The notes under the pieces are model-generated. The model ran no database searches. It was not told where the DNA came from and was given only the letters and a program-made list of their open reading frames with translations. Shown in pieces: positions 35,489-46,615 of a stretch of DNA of 64,000 nucleotides. Numbering within the stretch: position 1 is the stretch's first letter; the number at the start of each line of letters is the position of its first letter. Source of the DNA: Coccinella septempunctata (lineage: Eukaryota; Arthropoda; Insecta; Coleoptera; Coccinellidae); the NCBI RefSeq assembly GCF_907165205.1, contig NC_058193.1:32315521-32379520 (forward strand), written 5' to 3'. The translations under genes were made by a program, and so were the position numbers.

Positions 35489-36642
35489 TACGAGGATGTA
35501 TTGGTATCTAATTAGCCTAGACCAGTTCCATGCGTAAAAAAAATATTGGTTTACCATAGCAACGAACAAAATAACTCATTAGAAGTGTTGGTGTGAAGTT
35601 TGAGGTCAAAAAAGTAAACCAGAGTTACGCAATAAATTAAAAGGAAGAAGATGTCCACCGAAATTGTGAAAATCGAAAAATTGGAGTATCGGGCCATCAT
35701 CAAGTACCTGTATTTAAAAGAGTCAAGAGGTAAGCAGATTTACGAAATATGCTTAATAACCTTGGTGTTCAATGTCCTTCGTATGCGACCGTGAAAAATT
35801 CTACTGCAAGCTTCAAAAGAGGTAAATTTTCCATTGAAGATGATGACCGATCGGGAAGGCCAGTTTCTGTGTCAGTCCCCGAAAATATGGATGCAGTTCA
35901 TGACATGATTTTATCAGACCGTCGAATTCGGCTAAAACGGTTATCTGAAGCACTGAATATCTCACACGAACGCGTTCATTATATAGTTCACGTGAATTTA
36001 GACTTGAGAAAAATTGCTGCAAAATGAATCCCCAAATGTTTGAATGTTGACCAAAAGCGTGCAAGGTTAGAAGCATCGCGTTCGATCTGTGCTCGATTTG
36101 AAAACGATGTAGACCTCTTAAACCAAATTGTTACTATGGATGAGACTTGGGTACCTGTCTACGATCCAGAAACAAAGCAACAATCGATGGAATGGCGACA
36201 CTCTGGTTCTCCAAGACCTAAGAAGTTTCGTGTCCAAAAATCTACTGGAAAAGTTATCCAAAGGTGTTTCGTTTTTGCTGGACAACGCCCCTGCACACAA
36301 ATCTCATGTTGCCATGCAAAAAATTCATGATTTAGGGTTTGACTTACTAGAGCACCCCCCTATTCACCAGATTTGGCTCCATCCGGCTATCATCCCTTTC
36401 CTCAACTGACAAAAAGTTTAAGAGGTCGTGAATTTTCTTCCCACGAGGAGATAATAAAAGCTGTGGAGGTCTTGTTTGCAGAGCAAGAAGAAACATTTTT
36501 TTGAAAGGTCTAGAGACGTTGCAGGTTCGCTGTAATAAATGTATCCAACTAAGAGGAGAATATGTTCAGTAATAAAATATTTTGACATTGAAATTCTGTT
36601 TGGTTCTATAGTAGGCTAAGAATTTTTCAATATATCCTCGTA
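35489..36642 (+). mobile_element. Mariner element, copy 3, internally deleted
   Basis: Both ends are present (TACGAGGATGTATTGGTATC and CAATATATCCTCGTA) and it is inserted in family B. The length is 1154 bp because about 130 bp between GGAAAAGTT and ATCCAAAGGTG is missing. Intact copies read GGAAAAGTTCTTGC...GGAAAGCTATCC there, so the deletion joins two GGAAA-G-T words. Confidence 0.9.
35651..36572 (+). pseudogene. Mariner transposase pseudogene (DD34D), copy 3
   Basis: ATG is at 35651. An early frameshift near 35747 (TTTACGAAATATG) precedes a frame with DDDRSGRPVSVSVPENMDAV and an HTH. TGA replaces a codon after RKIAAK (36025-36027). TMDETWVPVYDPETKQQSM still carries the first Asp. The deletion removes the region before LDNAPAHKSHVAMQKIHD, which retains the second Asp. 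The frame is lost again before the third Asp motif. The ancestral stop is at 36570-36572. Confidence 0.9.
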
Positions 36643-37049
36643 GTTCCTCATTTATTTGATGAATCTTCTTCAAACACAAGATATAACCTACGTTTTCCAG
36701 TTTTTACATTATGACCATTACGTACCATAAAAATACCAAAAATTCAAAGAACCCAACACTTGAAACGTTTTGTAAAAGAAAAGTATCTGTGAAATTTGAA
36801 AAATTGGATACTTTGGCTGAATAAAACTGTGGTTAAAAGATCCACAGATGTGTAGTGTCCTAGATTTAGCTAGTTATTCTGAAGCTAATTTTGTTTTTCC
36901 ACGGTTGGCACAGCTCATTAGGAAAACTAAAAATGGCTATATCTTTTTATCAGGGTCGAATCTGAAAAAATAGTATTGGAAAAGAGTATTTCTTTTGATC
37001 TCAAGAATATTCTGTTAAAATATTTGTACGAGTCAAAGACTCGCCCTGT

Positions 37050-38062
37050 TTAATTAGTTTTCTGAAGACGTTTAAGGACTTCGTTAGATCTCTATCGTTG
37101 ATTGAGTTGTGTTGTACTAAAGAGCTCCTTAACTAAATCTATAATACTATTCTTGTGCATTATTATTATTATTCTCATCACAACTCGAATACCGACGTAA
37201 AGAAAATTATTGAAACGGTTTTTCCAATACGAGCCCAATTTTCTCGGTGGAAAAAATCGTCGACGACTCCGCTGATATCTTTCCCCTATCGAAAATCCCC
37301 GTTGTCGATGAAAATGTGCCATTCATGCAGTCTCCCGAATTCTCGGCATTTCCACTTTACATTCGCCGAAGTCGGCCACGAAAACCTCCTCAGCATTCGA
37401 ATAGACAGGGTACCCCCGGCTGATTCTAAACTGGCTCAATATCTGCGAGCCCCATAAATCCAGCGAAATGTGGGTGTTTACAACGGTAGCTAAAAACAAG
37501 TGAGGGGCCCCTGCAGAACCTGATTGTTATGGCAGATATAAATCTTCCCGAGATGCCTGGATATATTTCCGACTTTTGGCGTAGCTCTATCGGTTCCTGC
37601 TCTTCTTTCAAGTTGTGTGGGTTCATTTGGAAATTAGCATTCGGTCTTCTTGTGATGGCGGAGTGAATTTTCATTGCCCGTTTTCGGGAGCCATTCGTCA
37701 TGGAAGCGTCCTGAAAGCTTTTATATTAATATCTGAGTTTTCGAATCGGCAATTTCGGTGATGAGTCTTCGCAATCGAGCACAGAGAATTACAACCACCC
37801 CTAAAATGCAGACAATGCAGATTTCAAAATTTTTACTTTGGAGATGCTATTGTGAGCAAAATGGATGCTTATGCTTTGGTTAAATAACTCATTCTAGTCA
37901 AAATCATTTAATTAAGTTTTTAATATCAAGGATCGAATAGAAGCTGATCAAAATGCACGGAGATTTTCTTATTTCTTAAATCATAAAAATCTGTAAAAAT
38001 GTGGGATAGAAATCTGCAAATGTGGGACAGCTGAAAATTTACCTAAGTTAACTGACTATCGT
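37050..38062. other. Unique sequence, GC-richer first half
   Basis: 37150-37720 is richer in GC and contains overlapping frames on both strands (37155-37457 +, 37426-37701 -) with no recognised domain. It is a candidate regulatory block. Confidence 0.3.
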
Positions 38063-38190
38063 CCAGTTGCAGGAAAGTCCATTAAAATTTAATACTTCAT
38101 TAAAATCTTAATCCTCCATTTTACCCCTCAAAAATGACAGTTTTAAATTTTGATAGGACATCAAATCTTAATGGACTTTCCTGCAACTGG
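38063..38190. mobile_element. 128-bp palindromic MITE
   Basis: The ends CCAGTTGCAGGAAAGTCCAT and ATGGACTTTCCTGCAACTGG are perfect inverted repeats enclosing an AT-rich core of about 85 bp. It ends 19 bp before family A copy 4. Confidence 0.75.
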
Positions 38191-38209
38191 GCCTATAGCT
38201 GCGAAAGTA

Positions 38210-39401
38210 TACTCCATTCACTTTTATTTTAGCTGTCGGTTGGCCATGGAAATTTGACACATTTCACTCTGTATAGTACGAAAATGTGGGGTTATGACGC
38301 TTGTCAAAACATTTTTGGGTTTTAAATCAACGCTATGTTGCCCTTCCTACGTAAAAGTTTCTGTAATTACGTATTTTATCACAATGTCGAATCTCTTCGG
38401 AAAATATGTGACGAACATAATTGAAGTTTATACGAACTGAGACATACCAAATCCAGTTATTTGCAAGGAAAACACAAGAGATCAGTAAAATATCATAATA
38501 TGCACTAGCTTGAGGAGAGTTAATGTTGGTTATCTACTTTGGCTGAAGTTTGAATACGTTACATCAGTTGTAGATTTCAAAAATATTAACCCGAAGATGA
38601 AATGCATATGATGCAGTGGTTGAGAATGGGTGTCTCCTGAAGGAATTAACAGATGATTACAAGAATGTTTATGTCTTCAACAAAAATCATCTTACTTCAT
38701 TATAAGTGAAAGGAAGTTTCAAATCAAGATGAACTTCACCTTTGAACAAAAATTTCACATGAATAAACTATCAACAGGACAACTGGCGCATATTTGTGGG
38801 TGTTCATCATTGATATAATGATAATAATTAGGTATTTATTGATACCTTAAGACATTTACAATGTATAGGACAAGTCAAATGAAAAATAAAAAAATCAATA
38901 TTCGGGAACTTATTCTACGATGACATTCATCGAAAATTCTGTAGTGAACTTTTCGCATTAATTCACTCAAACATGAAATTCTCAAATGCCACCACTTTTT
39001 TTGGTTTCCCAATAGAAGGAAATTCTTTGTTATCCTCTTCATTCAAAATCTTTCTGATTGTGGAAATATTCAGCTGAAGTATAAGTCGTTTAGATTCAGA
39101 TGAAACATTATATAAATTCAATTACATTGAATATGTTCGCTACCGTCTGACTGATTTTAGAATATCAGAGTATAACTATTTGAATGAGCGGACCTGAATT
39201 CTAAATAGCACTTCCTGAAACCCTGTCTCTTTCTTCAATCACTTTCGACATTTTCGTTATAGAAATTGATATTAGTTGTGGCAACGGCGTTATGACATTA
39301 ACGAAATTTCACTAGTGCCAACCTTTCTCCATTCTAGTTACAAAAACTTGAGAAAATTATTTCATGGCCAACCGACTGCTAAAATAAATGTGAATGCAGT
39401 A
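38210..39401 (-). mobile_element. Family A TIR element, copy 4
   Basis: Both TIRs are present (TACTCCATTCACTTTTATTT and AAATAAATGTGAATGCAGTA) with TA outside each end (38208-38209, 39402-39403). The HTH/intron segment is recognisable near 39060-39135 in reverse orientation, slightly more decayed than in copy 5. Confidence 0.9.
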
Positions 39402-40200
39402 TACTCTGGTAATGTTGGATTTTCAATTTTCTCCCCGAAATGCAAAGCATTATCCTTGAATTGTTGGCCTCTGTCGAAGGGTATTTTTAAATTCATTTTA
39501 ATGTACTGGATGTGAAGGAAAGGCAGCAAAAATTTTCTATTTTTGGCGAGGATTTGGGAAAAGTAGAGGGCCTAACTCAGGACCAAACAAAGGTTTGAAA
39601 AAGGATGTATTTGAAAATACATTCACCCTTAACTACAAGAACAGAATCCCCAGCTACAATTATAGCGATATTTCTAGAATGCAGAATGTCAAATCATTCT
39701 TGATGGGGGTAGTTTGTTGGCTATATGCACTATCCACCCTAAATTCATCATATTCCATATGGAAAATCAATGTTAGCGCACTGTACCAAACTCCACCAAC
39801 ACCCCCGTAACTATTAAAACTCCGAGATGAGGGAACTACCAGCGCCAGCGGTCTTATTCGATCTCCTAAACTTGAAACTTCTGTTAACACATAAATACCA
39901 CTTAATTATTGTTTCACTGTCGAAGTAGTTGGTGTGAATTGGCCTTAATAAGCGAATCCGAAAATTCATACATGGATCCCGAGTCTCCATTACGAACAAA
40001 CCAGTTTGCGAACTTCGGTTTTAGTTCAATTTAGAGTGCTTTGAGTCTTGGAAACCAGGCGATGTCCCCACTTGGTCCAGTGGCTGAGGGGTGAAGATCA
40101 TCGTGAAGGGTGTAAAATGGATATATCGATTAATATCGAATTATCTCTGGTTGAAAATCGAACAGCGACAAAGTAATGTCGAAGTTATAGCTGTTCAAAC
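39402..40200. other. Unique spacer, no gene recognised
   Basis: Short frames on both strands (39595-39810 +, 39660-39890 -) mirror one another and have no recognised content. Confidence 0.35.
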
Positions 40201-40351
40201 ATTACCAGTTTCAAGCTGTCCCACTCTATTTGCTGCTCAGTTAAGATGGTGCAAAGGGTATTGAGGATAATTTCCTATAATTTGAAAATACTTCATCTAT
40301 GTTTCTTGAGACGATTGATATCCTGCGTTGATAATATAATGCAGTTACATA

Positions 40352-41655
40352 TACGAGGATGTATTGATATCTAGTTAGCCTATACCAGTTCCATGCATAA
40401 AAAAAAAATAAAAAATATTGCGTTACCATATCAACGAGCAATAACTTATTAGAAGTGTCAGTGTCAAGTTTGATGTCAAAAAAGTGAACCAGAGTTACGC
40501 AATAAATTAAAAGAAAGGAGATGTCCACCGAAATTTTGAAAATTGAAAAATTAGAGTATCGAGCCATCATCAAGTACCTGTATTTAAAAGGGTCAAGAGG
40601 TAAGCAGATTTACGAAGATATGCTTAATACCCTTGGTGATCAATGTCATTCGTATGCGACCGTGAAAAATTGAACTGCAAGCTTCAAAAGAGGTAAATTT
40701 TTCATTGAAGATAATGACCTATCGGGAAGACCAGTTTCTCTGTCAGTCCCCGAAAATATCGATGCAGTTCATGACATGATTTTATCAGACCACCGAATCC
40801 GGCTAAAACAATATCTGAAGCACTGAATATTTTATATGAACGCGTTCAACATATAGTTCACGTCAATTTGGACATGAGAAAAATTGCTGCAAAATGAATC
40901 CCCAAATGTTTAAATGTTGACCAAAAGCGTGCAAGGGTAGAAGCATCGCGTTGGATCTGTGCTCGATTTGAAAACGTGTAGACTTCTTAAACCGAATTGT
41001 TACTATCGATGAGACTTGGGTACATTTCTACGATCCAGAAACAAAGCAACAATCGATGGAATGGCGACATTCTGGTTCTCCAAGACCTAAGAATTTCATG
41101 TCCAAAAATCTGCTGGAAAAGTTCTTGCTTCAGTTTTTTGAGATTGCCATGGGGTAATCAAGATTGATTTTCTTGGATGAGGGTGGAAAAATAACCGGAG
41201 ATTACTATTCGACATTACTGACCACTCTACGGAAAAAAATTAAAGAGAAAAGACCCGGAAAGCTATCCAAAGGTGTTTTGTTTTTGCAGGACAACGCCCC
41301 TGCACACAAATCTCATGTTGCCATGCGAAAAATTCGTGATTTAGGGTTTGAATTACTAAAACACCCTCTCCTATTCACCAGATTTAGCTTCATCCGACTA
41401 TCATCTCTTTCCGTAACTGAAAAAAAGTTTAAAAGGTAGTAAATTTTCTTCCAACGAGGAGGTTATAAAAGCTGTGTAGGTCTGGTTTGCTGAGCAAGGA
41501 GAAACATTTTTTTTGAAAGGTCTTGAGACGTTGCAAGGTTCGCTATAATAAATGTATCCAATTAAGTGGAGAATATGTTGAGTAATTAAACATTTTGACA
41601 TTGAAATTTTCTTTGGTTCTATAGTAGGCTAAGAATTTTTCAATATTTCCTCGTA
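40352..41655 (+). mobile_element. Mariner element, copy 4 (full length)
   Basis: The ends are TACGAGGATGTATTGATATC and TTTTTCAATATTTCCTCGTA; the length is 1304 bp. It is inserted in the degenerate repeat unit described at 40201-41980. Confidence 0.9.
40521..41585 (+). pseudogene. Mariner transposase pseudogene (DD34D), copy 4
   Basis: ATG is at 40521. TGA replaces Trp in the VKNW motif (40671-40673), and small deletions occur near 40806 and 40977. A TGA follows RKIAAK, as in copy 3. Fragments retain TIDETWVHFYDPETKQQSM (first Asp) and, in frame from 41164, GDYYSTLLTTLRKKIKEKRP and VLFLQDNAPAHKSHVAMRKI (second Asp). The SPD motif is out of frame. The ancestral stop is at 41583-41585. The TGA shared with copy 3 implies that a defective copy was itself mobilised. 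Confidence 0.9.
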
Positions 41656-42189
41656 GCTACTCAAAGGTGGGATCTTTTTAGCTGTCCCATTTCATTTGCT
41701 GCCTAGTTAAATTGGTGAAAAGGTATTGAAAGGTCTCGAAAACTAGAGTGTTGTAGCCATAACTATTACTTATAAATTGAAAACTCTTTACGTATGTTTT
41801 TTAAAGCGAAAGATGCCCTGCACGATTAACATACAGACCTTTGCATATTTGGGTGAAAATCCAATATACCAAAAGACCCGTGGAAGTTATATATGTAGCT
41901 GGGCAAACTTAAACACTTATTAGCAGTCCCCGTCTATTTTTCGCTCAACTTAGTTGGAGCAAAGGGTCTCAAAAACTAGACTCTTTTGGGCATAACAATT
42001 TCTGAAGATTTTAAAATACGTTTTGTATGTTTTTCGATTATTTTCATGAGAAAATTTGTTTCAGATTCTACGTATTGGATAATGGACTCAAAGGAAGCCT
42101 TCGCCCAATACACTCATCTATTCAGGTCAAGAAATTCCAATCCGTTAAGCCAGTTCGACACTTTGACCGATCACAAACCAAGGCAGGGA

Positions 42190-42490
42190 GCCTCTAACGC
42201 CTCTTCAATTCTGTAGTTCTCGCGATGCCTCTCGCCACCCTAATCGAAACGAAACTAACGCACCTTGTGGACCTCCGAGCATACAATGAAAAACTACCGG
42301 AATCAATTTCCTAATTAAGCGTGCTCCGAACGTTAAGGAATCAATAGAACATCACTGAATCAGTACGAACAAGCATGGTCGGTTATTAAGACTCGTACGG
42401 TCGCTTTTTCGTGACCCAGACCCGGGAAATAGGGGGAGAAAGAAGTGAAATTAACGGGAAAATGTGTCTTGAGTACCCCGGCCGGATGTG
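42190..42490 (+). promoter_or_regulatory. Putative 5' leader of Dop1R2 with upstream ORFs
   Basis: This unique, GC-richer block lies directly upstream of exon 1. An in-frame TGA at 42470-42472 closes the receptor frame upstream, so the coding start is at or after it, unless an upstream intron ends here. Two short upstream ORFs are visible: a 4-codon one (ATG 42375, stop ending 42389) and a 9-codon one (ATG 42462) whose TGA (42489-42491) overlaps the receptor ATG as TGATG. No TATA box or initiator was identified with confidence. Confidence 0.45.
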
Positions 42491-42754
42491 ATGAAAAATA
42501 CATTAAATGTTACCGCTTGTGCGGCCATCCTCAGAAGTGTGAACTGGGCTGACTCCCACTTGCTCGTTCAGCTTTTCGCTCTGGCCCTCCTTAATGTGAT
42601 GGTCATCGCCGGAAACTGTTTGGTGATTGCTGCTGTTTTGTACTCCTCCAAACTACACTCCGTCACCAACCTTTTCATCGTTTCTCTCGCCGTGGCCGAT
42701 CTTCTGGTGGGGGTGGCAGTTTTGCCCTTCTCGACTGGGAGAGAATTGTTCAAG
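42491..42754 (+). CDS. Dop1R2: Dop1R2 (DAMB-type dopamine receptor) exon 1: N-terminus, TM1, TM2
   Basis: These 88 codons encode the start of a class A amine GPCR. The ATG at 42491 is chosen because TGA at 42470 closes the frame upstream and the codon before it is GTG. The short extracellular N-terminus has one glycosylation sequon, NVT (residues 6-8). TM1 (about 24-51) ends in the GNCLVIAAV motif with the conserved Asn 42. The first intracellular loop SSKLHSVTN leads to TM2 with LAVADLLVGVAVLPF and the sodium-site Asp 70. The exon ends ...ELFK at a GTAAGG donor (42755), phase 0. The sequence closely fits insect Dop1R2/INDR receptors (SVTNLFIV-LAVADLLVG-AVLPF), which bind dopamine at the neuronal membrane and couple to G proteins; other amine receptors fit less well. 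Transposon-free coding sequence contrasts with the intron around it. Confidence 0.85.
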
Positions 42755-42913
42755 GTAAGGCTTCAACCATCAATTATTTCAAGGGGTGATATTTCTTCGT
42801 CACCCGATCGTTTTTTATGGACTCTTCAATTCTATCCCACTTAAATCAAATGCTTTTAGTTAGAGGGAAAAATTTTTGAGTCTGCCTATTTTTTACGATA
42901 AGTTATTTACACA

Positions 42914-44632
42914 AGGTGTGTCTTTGACTCGTACAAATATTTCAACAGTAGATTCTTGAGGTCACAAGAAACACTTTTTCCCTATACCATTTCTTCCCAT
43001 TCGGCCCTGATAAAAAGATATAGGCATTTAAAGTTTTCATAATGAGCTGTGCCACTACTGGAAAAACAAAATTACCTTCAGAGTAACTAGATAAATCTGT
43101 AGCACTATTCTTCATTCAACTTTATTTTAGCAGTCGGTTGGCCATGGAAATTTGACACATTTCACTCTGTATAGTAAGAAAATGTGGGGTTATGAAGCTT
43201 GTCAAAACATTTTTGGGTTTCAAATCAACGCTATGTTGCCCGTTCTACGTAAAAGTTTCTGTTATTACGTATTTTATCACAATGTCGAATCTCTTCGGAA
43301 AATATGTGACGAACATAATTGAAGTTTATACAAACTGATTGAAGGCATACCAAATCCAGTTATTTGCATGGAAAATACAAGAGATCAGTATATCATTATA
43401 TGCACTAGCTTGAGGAGAGTTAATGTTCGTTATCTTCTTTGGCTTACACCATTTGTAGATTTCAAAAATAATAACTCGAAGATGAAATGCATATGATGCA
43501 GTGGTTGGAAATGGGTATCTCCCGAAGGAATTAACAGATAATTACAAGAATGTTAAATTCTTCAACAAAAATCATCTTGCATCAATGGAAGTAAAAGGAA
43601 TTGAAGGAAGTTTCAAGTTAAAATGAACTTCACTTTTGAACAAAAATTTCACATGAATAAACAAGTAACAGGGCAACTTGCGCGTATTTGTGGCTATTCA
43701 TCTTAATACATTGATGTAATAATAATAATTATAGGTATTTATTAGTACCTTAAGACATTTACACTGTATAGGACAAGTCAAATGAAAAATAGGAAAATCC
43801 ATTTTAGGGAACTTATTCTCCGCTGACATTTATCGAAAATCGAAAGTAAACTTTTCGCATTAATTCACTGAAACATAAAATTCTCAAATGCCACCACTTT
43901 TTTGGGTCTCCCAATAGAAGGAAATTCTTCGTCATCCTCTTCATTCACAATCTTTCTGATTGTGGAAATATTCAGCTGAAATATAAGTCGTTTAGATTCA
44001 GATGAAACATTATATAAATTCTCTTACATTGAATATGTTCGCTACCGTCTGACGTATTGTGGATTTTAGAATATCAGGGTATGACTATTTGAATGAGCGG
44101 ACCTGAATTCTAAATAGCACTTCCTGAAACCCTGTCTCTTTTTTCAATCACTTTCGGCATTTTCGTAATAAAAATTGATATTAGTTGTGGCAACGGCATT
44201 ATGACATTAACGACATTTCATGTTTGCCAACCTAACTTCGTTCTAGTTACAAAAACTTGAGAAAATTATTTCATGGCCAACCGACTGCTAAAATAAATTT
44301 GAATGAAGTATACACATCTGTGGATCTTTTAAGCAGAGTTGTATTCAGGCAAAGAACCAAATTTTTCAAATTTCACAGATACCTTTTAATTTTTGAACAT
44401 CAAATTACTCGTAAACGGCGCATTATACAAGAAAAAATATGAGGAATACTTTTATGCTTCAAAACGTTCAAATATTCATTAGATACTTAGTTTCAAGAGT
44501 TGGGTTCTTTGAATTTTTGGTATTTTTATGGTACGTAATGGTCATAATGAGAAAACTGGAAGACGTGGGTGATATATTGTTTTGGAAAAGATTAATCCAA
44601 TAAATGGAAAACTATATGCCGAAATTCATTTC
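42914..44632. mobile_element. Family B element copy 6, interrupted by family A copy 5
   Basis: It starts caaggtgtgtctttgactcgtacaaa. Family B sequence stops at AAATCTGTAGCACTA and resumes with CACATCTGTGGATCTTTTAA after family A, then runs to the CGAAATTCATTTCGGC segment, where the copy is truncated. Confidence 0.85.
43108..44310 (-). mobile_element. Family A TIR element, copy 5
   Basis: The TIR outer bases are slightly mutated (TTCTTCATTCAAC / TTTGAATGAAGTA), with TA on both sides (43106-43107, 44311-44312). The intact family B site reads GACACTACATATCTG at 61.7 kb, so this copy defines TA as the target duplication. Confidence 0.9.
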
Positions 44633-46615
44633 GGCATCAATGCAGTCAATGAAGTCTTTTATATTATTCCTCTATTTCATGCCGATGAAGCTCTGGAAAT
44701 TCATAGTATGGTATTCCGCATTTGGCCTAGCCAGATCTCAATCCCATTGAGCACGATTGAGATCAACTGCCAAGAGCTTTGGATTCTCATTAATAGCCTC
44801 CACATACACTTCAATAACCCGGGTCAACACCAAATTTGACTTTGACTGCAAAGCATAAAATTTCGATAGTTTAGATCCTAATTAGACGAAAAAAAAATAT
44901 AGATATGGCATGAAAAAGTTTGCTTCTATGTTTAGGAGACTGATTCAACGATATCATTTACAATAACTACAAGCAACATGTAGTGCCCATGGCTTCTCTT
45001 GATTCCAAACAGGAAAGTCAAAATATGCTTCATAGGCTTCAGAGAGAACGTGAAATGTCTTTAATTCGTATTTCACGTCACGAATTATAATAAACTAGCT
45101 GACCCGGCAAACCTAGTTTTGCCATTTAAATTATTTCTAGGGTAGATAATAATAACTAACTCATCGTGATTGTGTGACAATGTGGCATATGAGTAAAGGA
45201 GACGTGCTGTGGATGATATTCCATAAACAAAAATGTGTCGAAAATCTATAAGTACTCCATGATTGCTCGATTGGTCGTAAGAAAAAGGAATGCCTTTTTT
45301 TCTGTTCTGTACAATTTTTTTTGGGAATATTTTGTTATATAAACCTTGCCCTTACAATAATAAACACAACAAAAAAAGAATTGTCCAATTTGGTGCGATC
45401 GTTTGAACAATAAAGCATTTTGAAGTAAACCATAGATCCTCTTTTATTAATATAGATTGACCACATATAAAACAAAATGCATCAGCATCGTATTTACACT
45501 TTCTTGACCACATTTGAAGTTTGTCTGGGCTTGTAAACAACACCTTATCGTTGTTTATTACTCGAGTGCCCACTAGTGACACTTTGTAAGGGTAAACACC
45601 CCACTCTCATCGCGCGGTTTTTGAATTATTAAAAATTATAACAAAAAATGAAGAATGAGTATTAATACTATAACTATCACAAAAGCAAACTTTATACCAA
45701 AAAAAGGTATTTTCTTTTCGTTTTTGTGCATAATTAACCGGAAAATCCTAGTATAAACGTTACGACAAAGAACGAAAAATTTTTTGTAGAGTCGTGTAAT
45801 TCTCTAACAGCTTTTACCGCACCTTCGGAGAGAAATTGATCAAGGCTTCTTCAACAACCTGATCGAAAGTTGTGCGAATAAGGCGTTTATTATCAGACCG
45901 TGGTTGATGTCCGCAAATCTGCATATTAGAAACGTGTGCAATGCCAAATCCACTGTCTATTCAATCATTTCAGGTGAGCGGATGAAATCATAATCCAACG
46001 AGGACATAACGAAATGAAAATTTTCATCATCTCCCCAACTATAACGTTATGAATGAACGTGCTCTCATTTAATCTCGATAAGTGCATCTTCGGCCAAAAC
46101 CTGAACCGGCGGAGGTATTCCGTATAAATCATGGAAAATACATCGCATTCCCTGATGGGCGTTTTCAATTTAGTTGAACAAACATGAAATATTTACCTTC
46201 ATTTTCTATTTGAACTGGCCCATTCAGACTCGCCAACTATAAGATAAAAACAGCTATAAATTCCGGGAGTTATTTCCGTTTACACTGATAGAGTAGATGC
46301 CGTGATATTAACCTGGAAATCGCAATTGTCGTGGGCTTCAGAGCTTATGAAACGGAAAGAATTGCGAGGTTTTCGAAACGGGGCAACCAACAGGAATGAA
46401 GGTTTGTTGGTTCACATTAATATAATCCAATTAATACGATTTCGTCACCAACACTGTTATCGAGTCTTTTGGCACTGTTAATATTGAAAGGCGTTAGAAG
46501 TCTACCATGGATACCATTGTGAATACAATAGTGGACTTAAAATAGTCTGTTGTATTCCTCATTTCTAATAAATAAATAGTCTGTAATGGGCATATCAAAA
46601 ATGTTTTCATCTATA
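44633..46615. other. Intronic sequence with a repeat fragment
   Basis: Most is unique. Near 45095 the string CTAGCTGACCCGGCAAAC followed by GTTTTGCC resembles a motif I remember from repeats in several arthropods, but I cannot name the element. A protein-like fragment follows at 45352-45582. The rest (45600-46615) shows nothing recognisable. Confidence 0.4.
45352..45582 (-). pseudogene. Fragment of a repeat-associated CxxC zinc-finger-like ORF
   Basis: The minus-strand frame of 76 codons contains SRKCKYDADAFCFICGQSIL, which resembles the opening Cys-x2-Cys segment (KCK-DPD-FCYICGE) of uncharacterised ORFs that recur in many arthropod genomes. The frame after it, including WFTSKCFIVQ, does not continue the domain clearly. 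I infer a truncated copy; no function can be assigned. Confidence 0.4.

Larger units (their letters stand above)
35299..37049. mobile_element. Family B TIR element, copy 5, interrupted by mariner copy 3
   Basis: The left end is acagggtgagtctttgactc and the right end gtcaaagactcgccctgt. Family B sequence stops at GAATTTGGGAATA (35488) and resumes with TTCCTCATTTATTTGATGAATC after 36642, exactly contiguous in uninterrupted copies. Confidence 0.9.
40201..41980. repeat. Degenerate repeat units interrupted by mariner copy 4
   Basis: The phrase (A)GCTGTCCCA-T-TATTTGCTGC-CAGTTAA-ATGGTGCAAAGGGTATTGA occurs near 40215, in altered form near 41672, and again (CAGTCCCCGTCTATTTTTCGCTCAACTTAG-TGGAGCAAAGGGT) near 41917. 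The last two are about 245 bp apart. Each is followed by AAAATAC/ACTC-TTTA/CTATGTTT, so it is a diverged tandem repeat. Confidence 0.6.
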
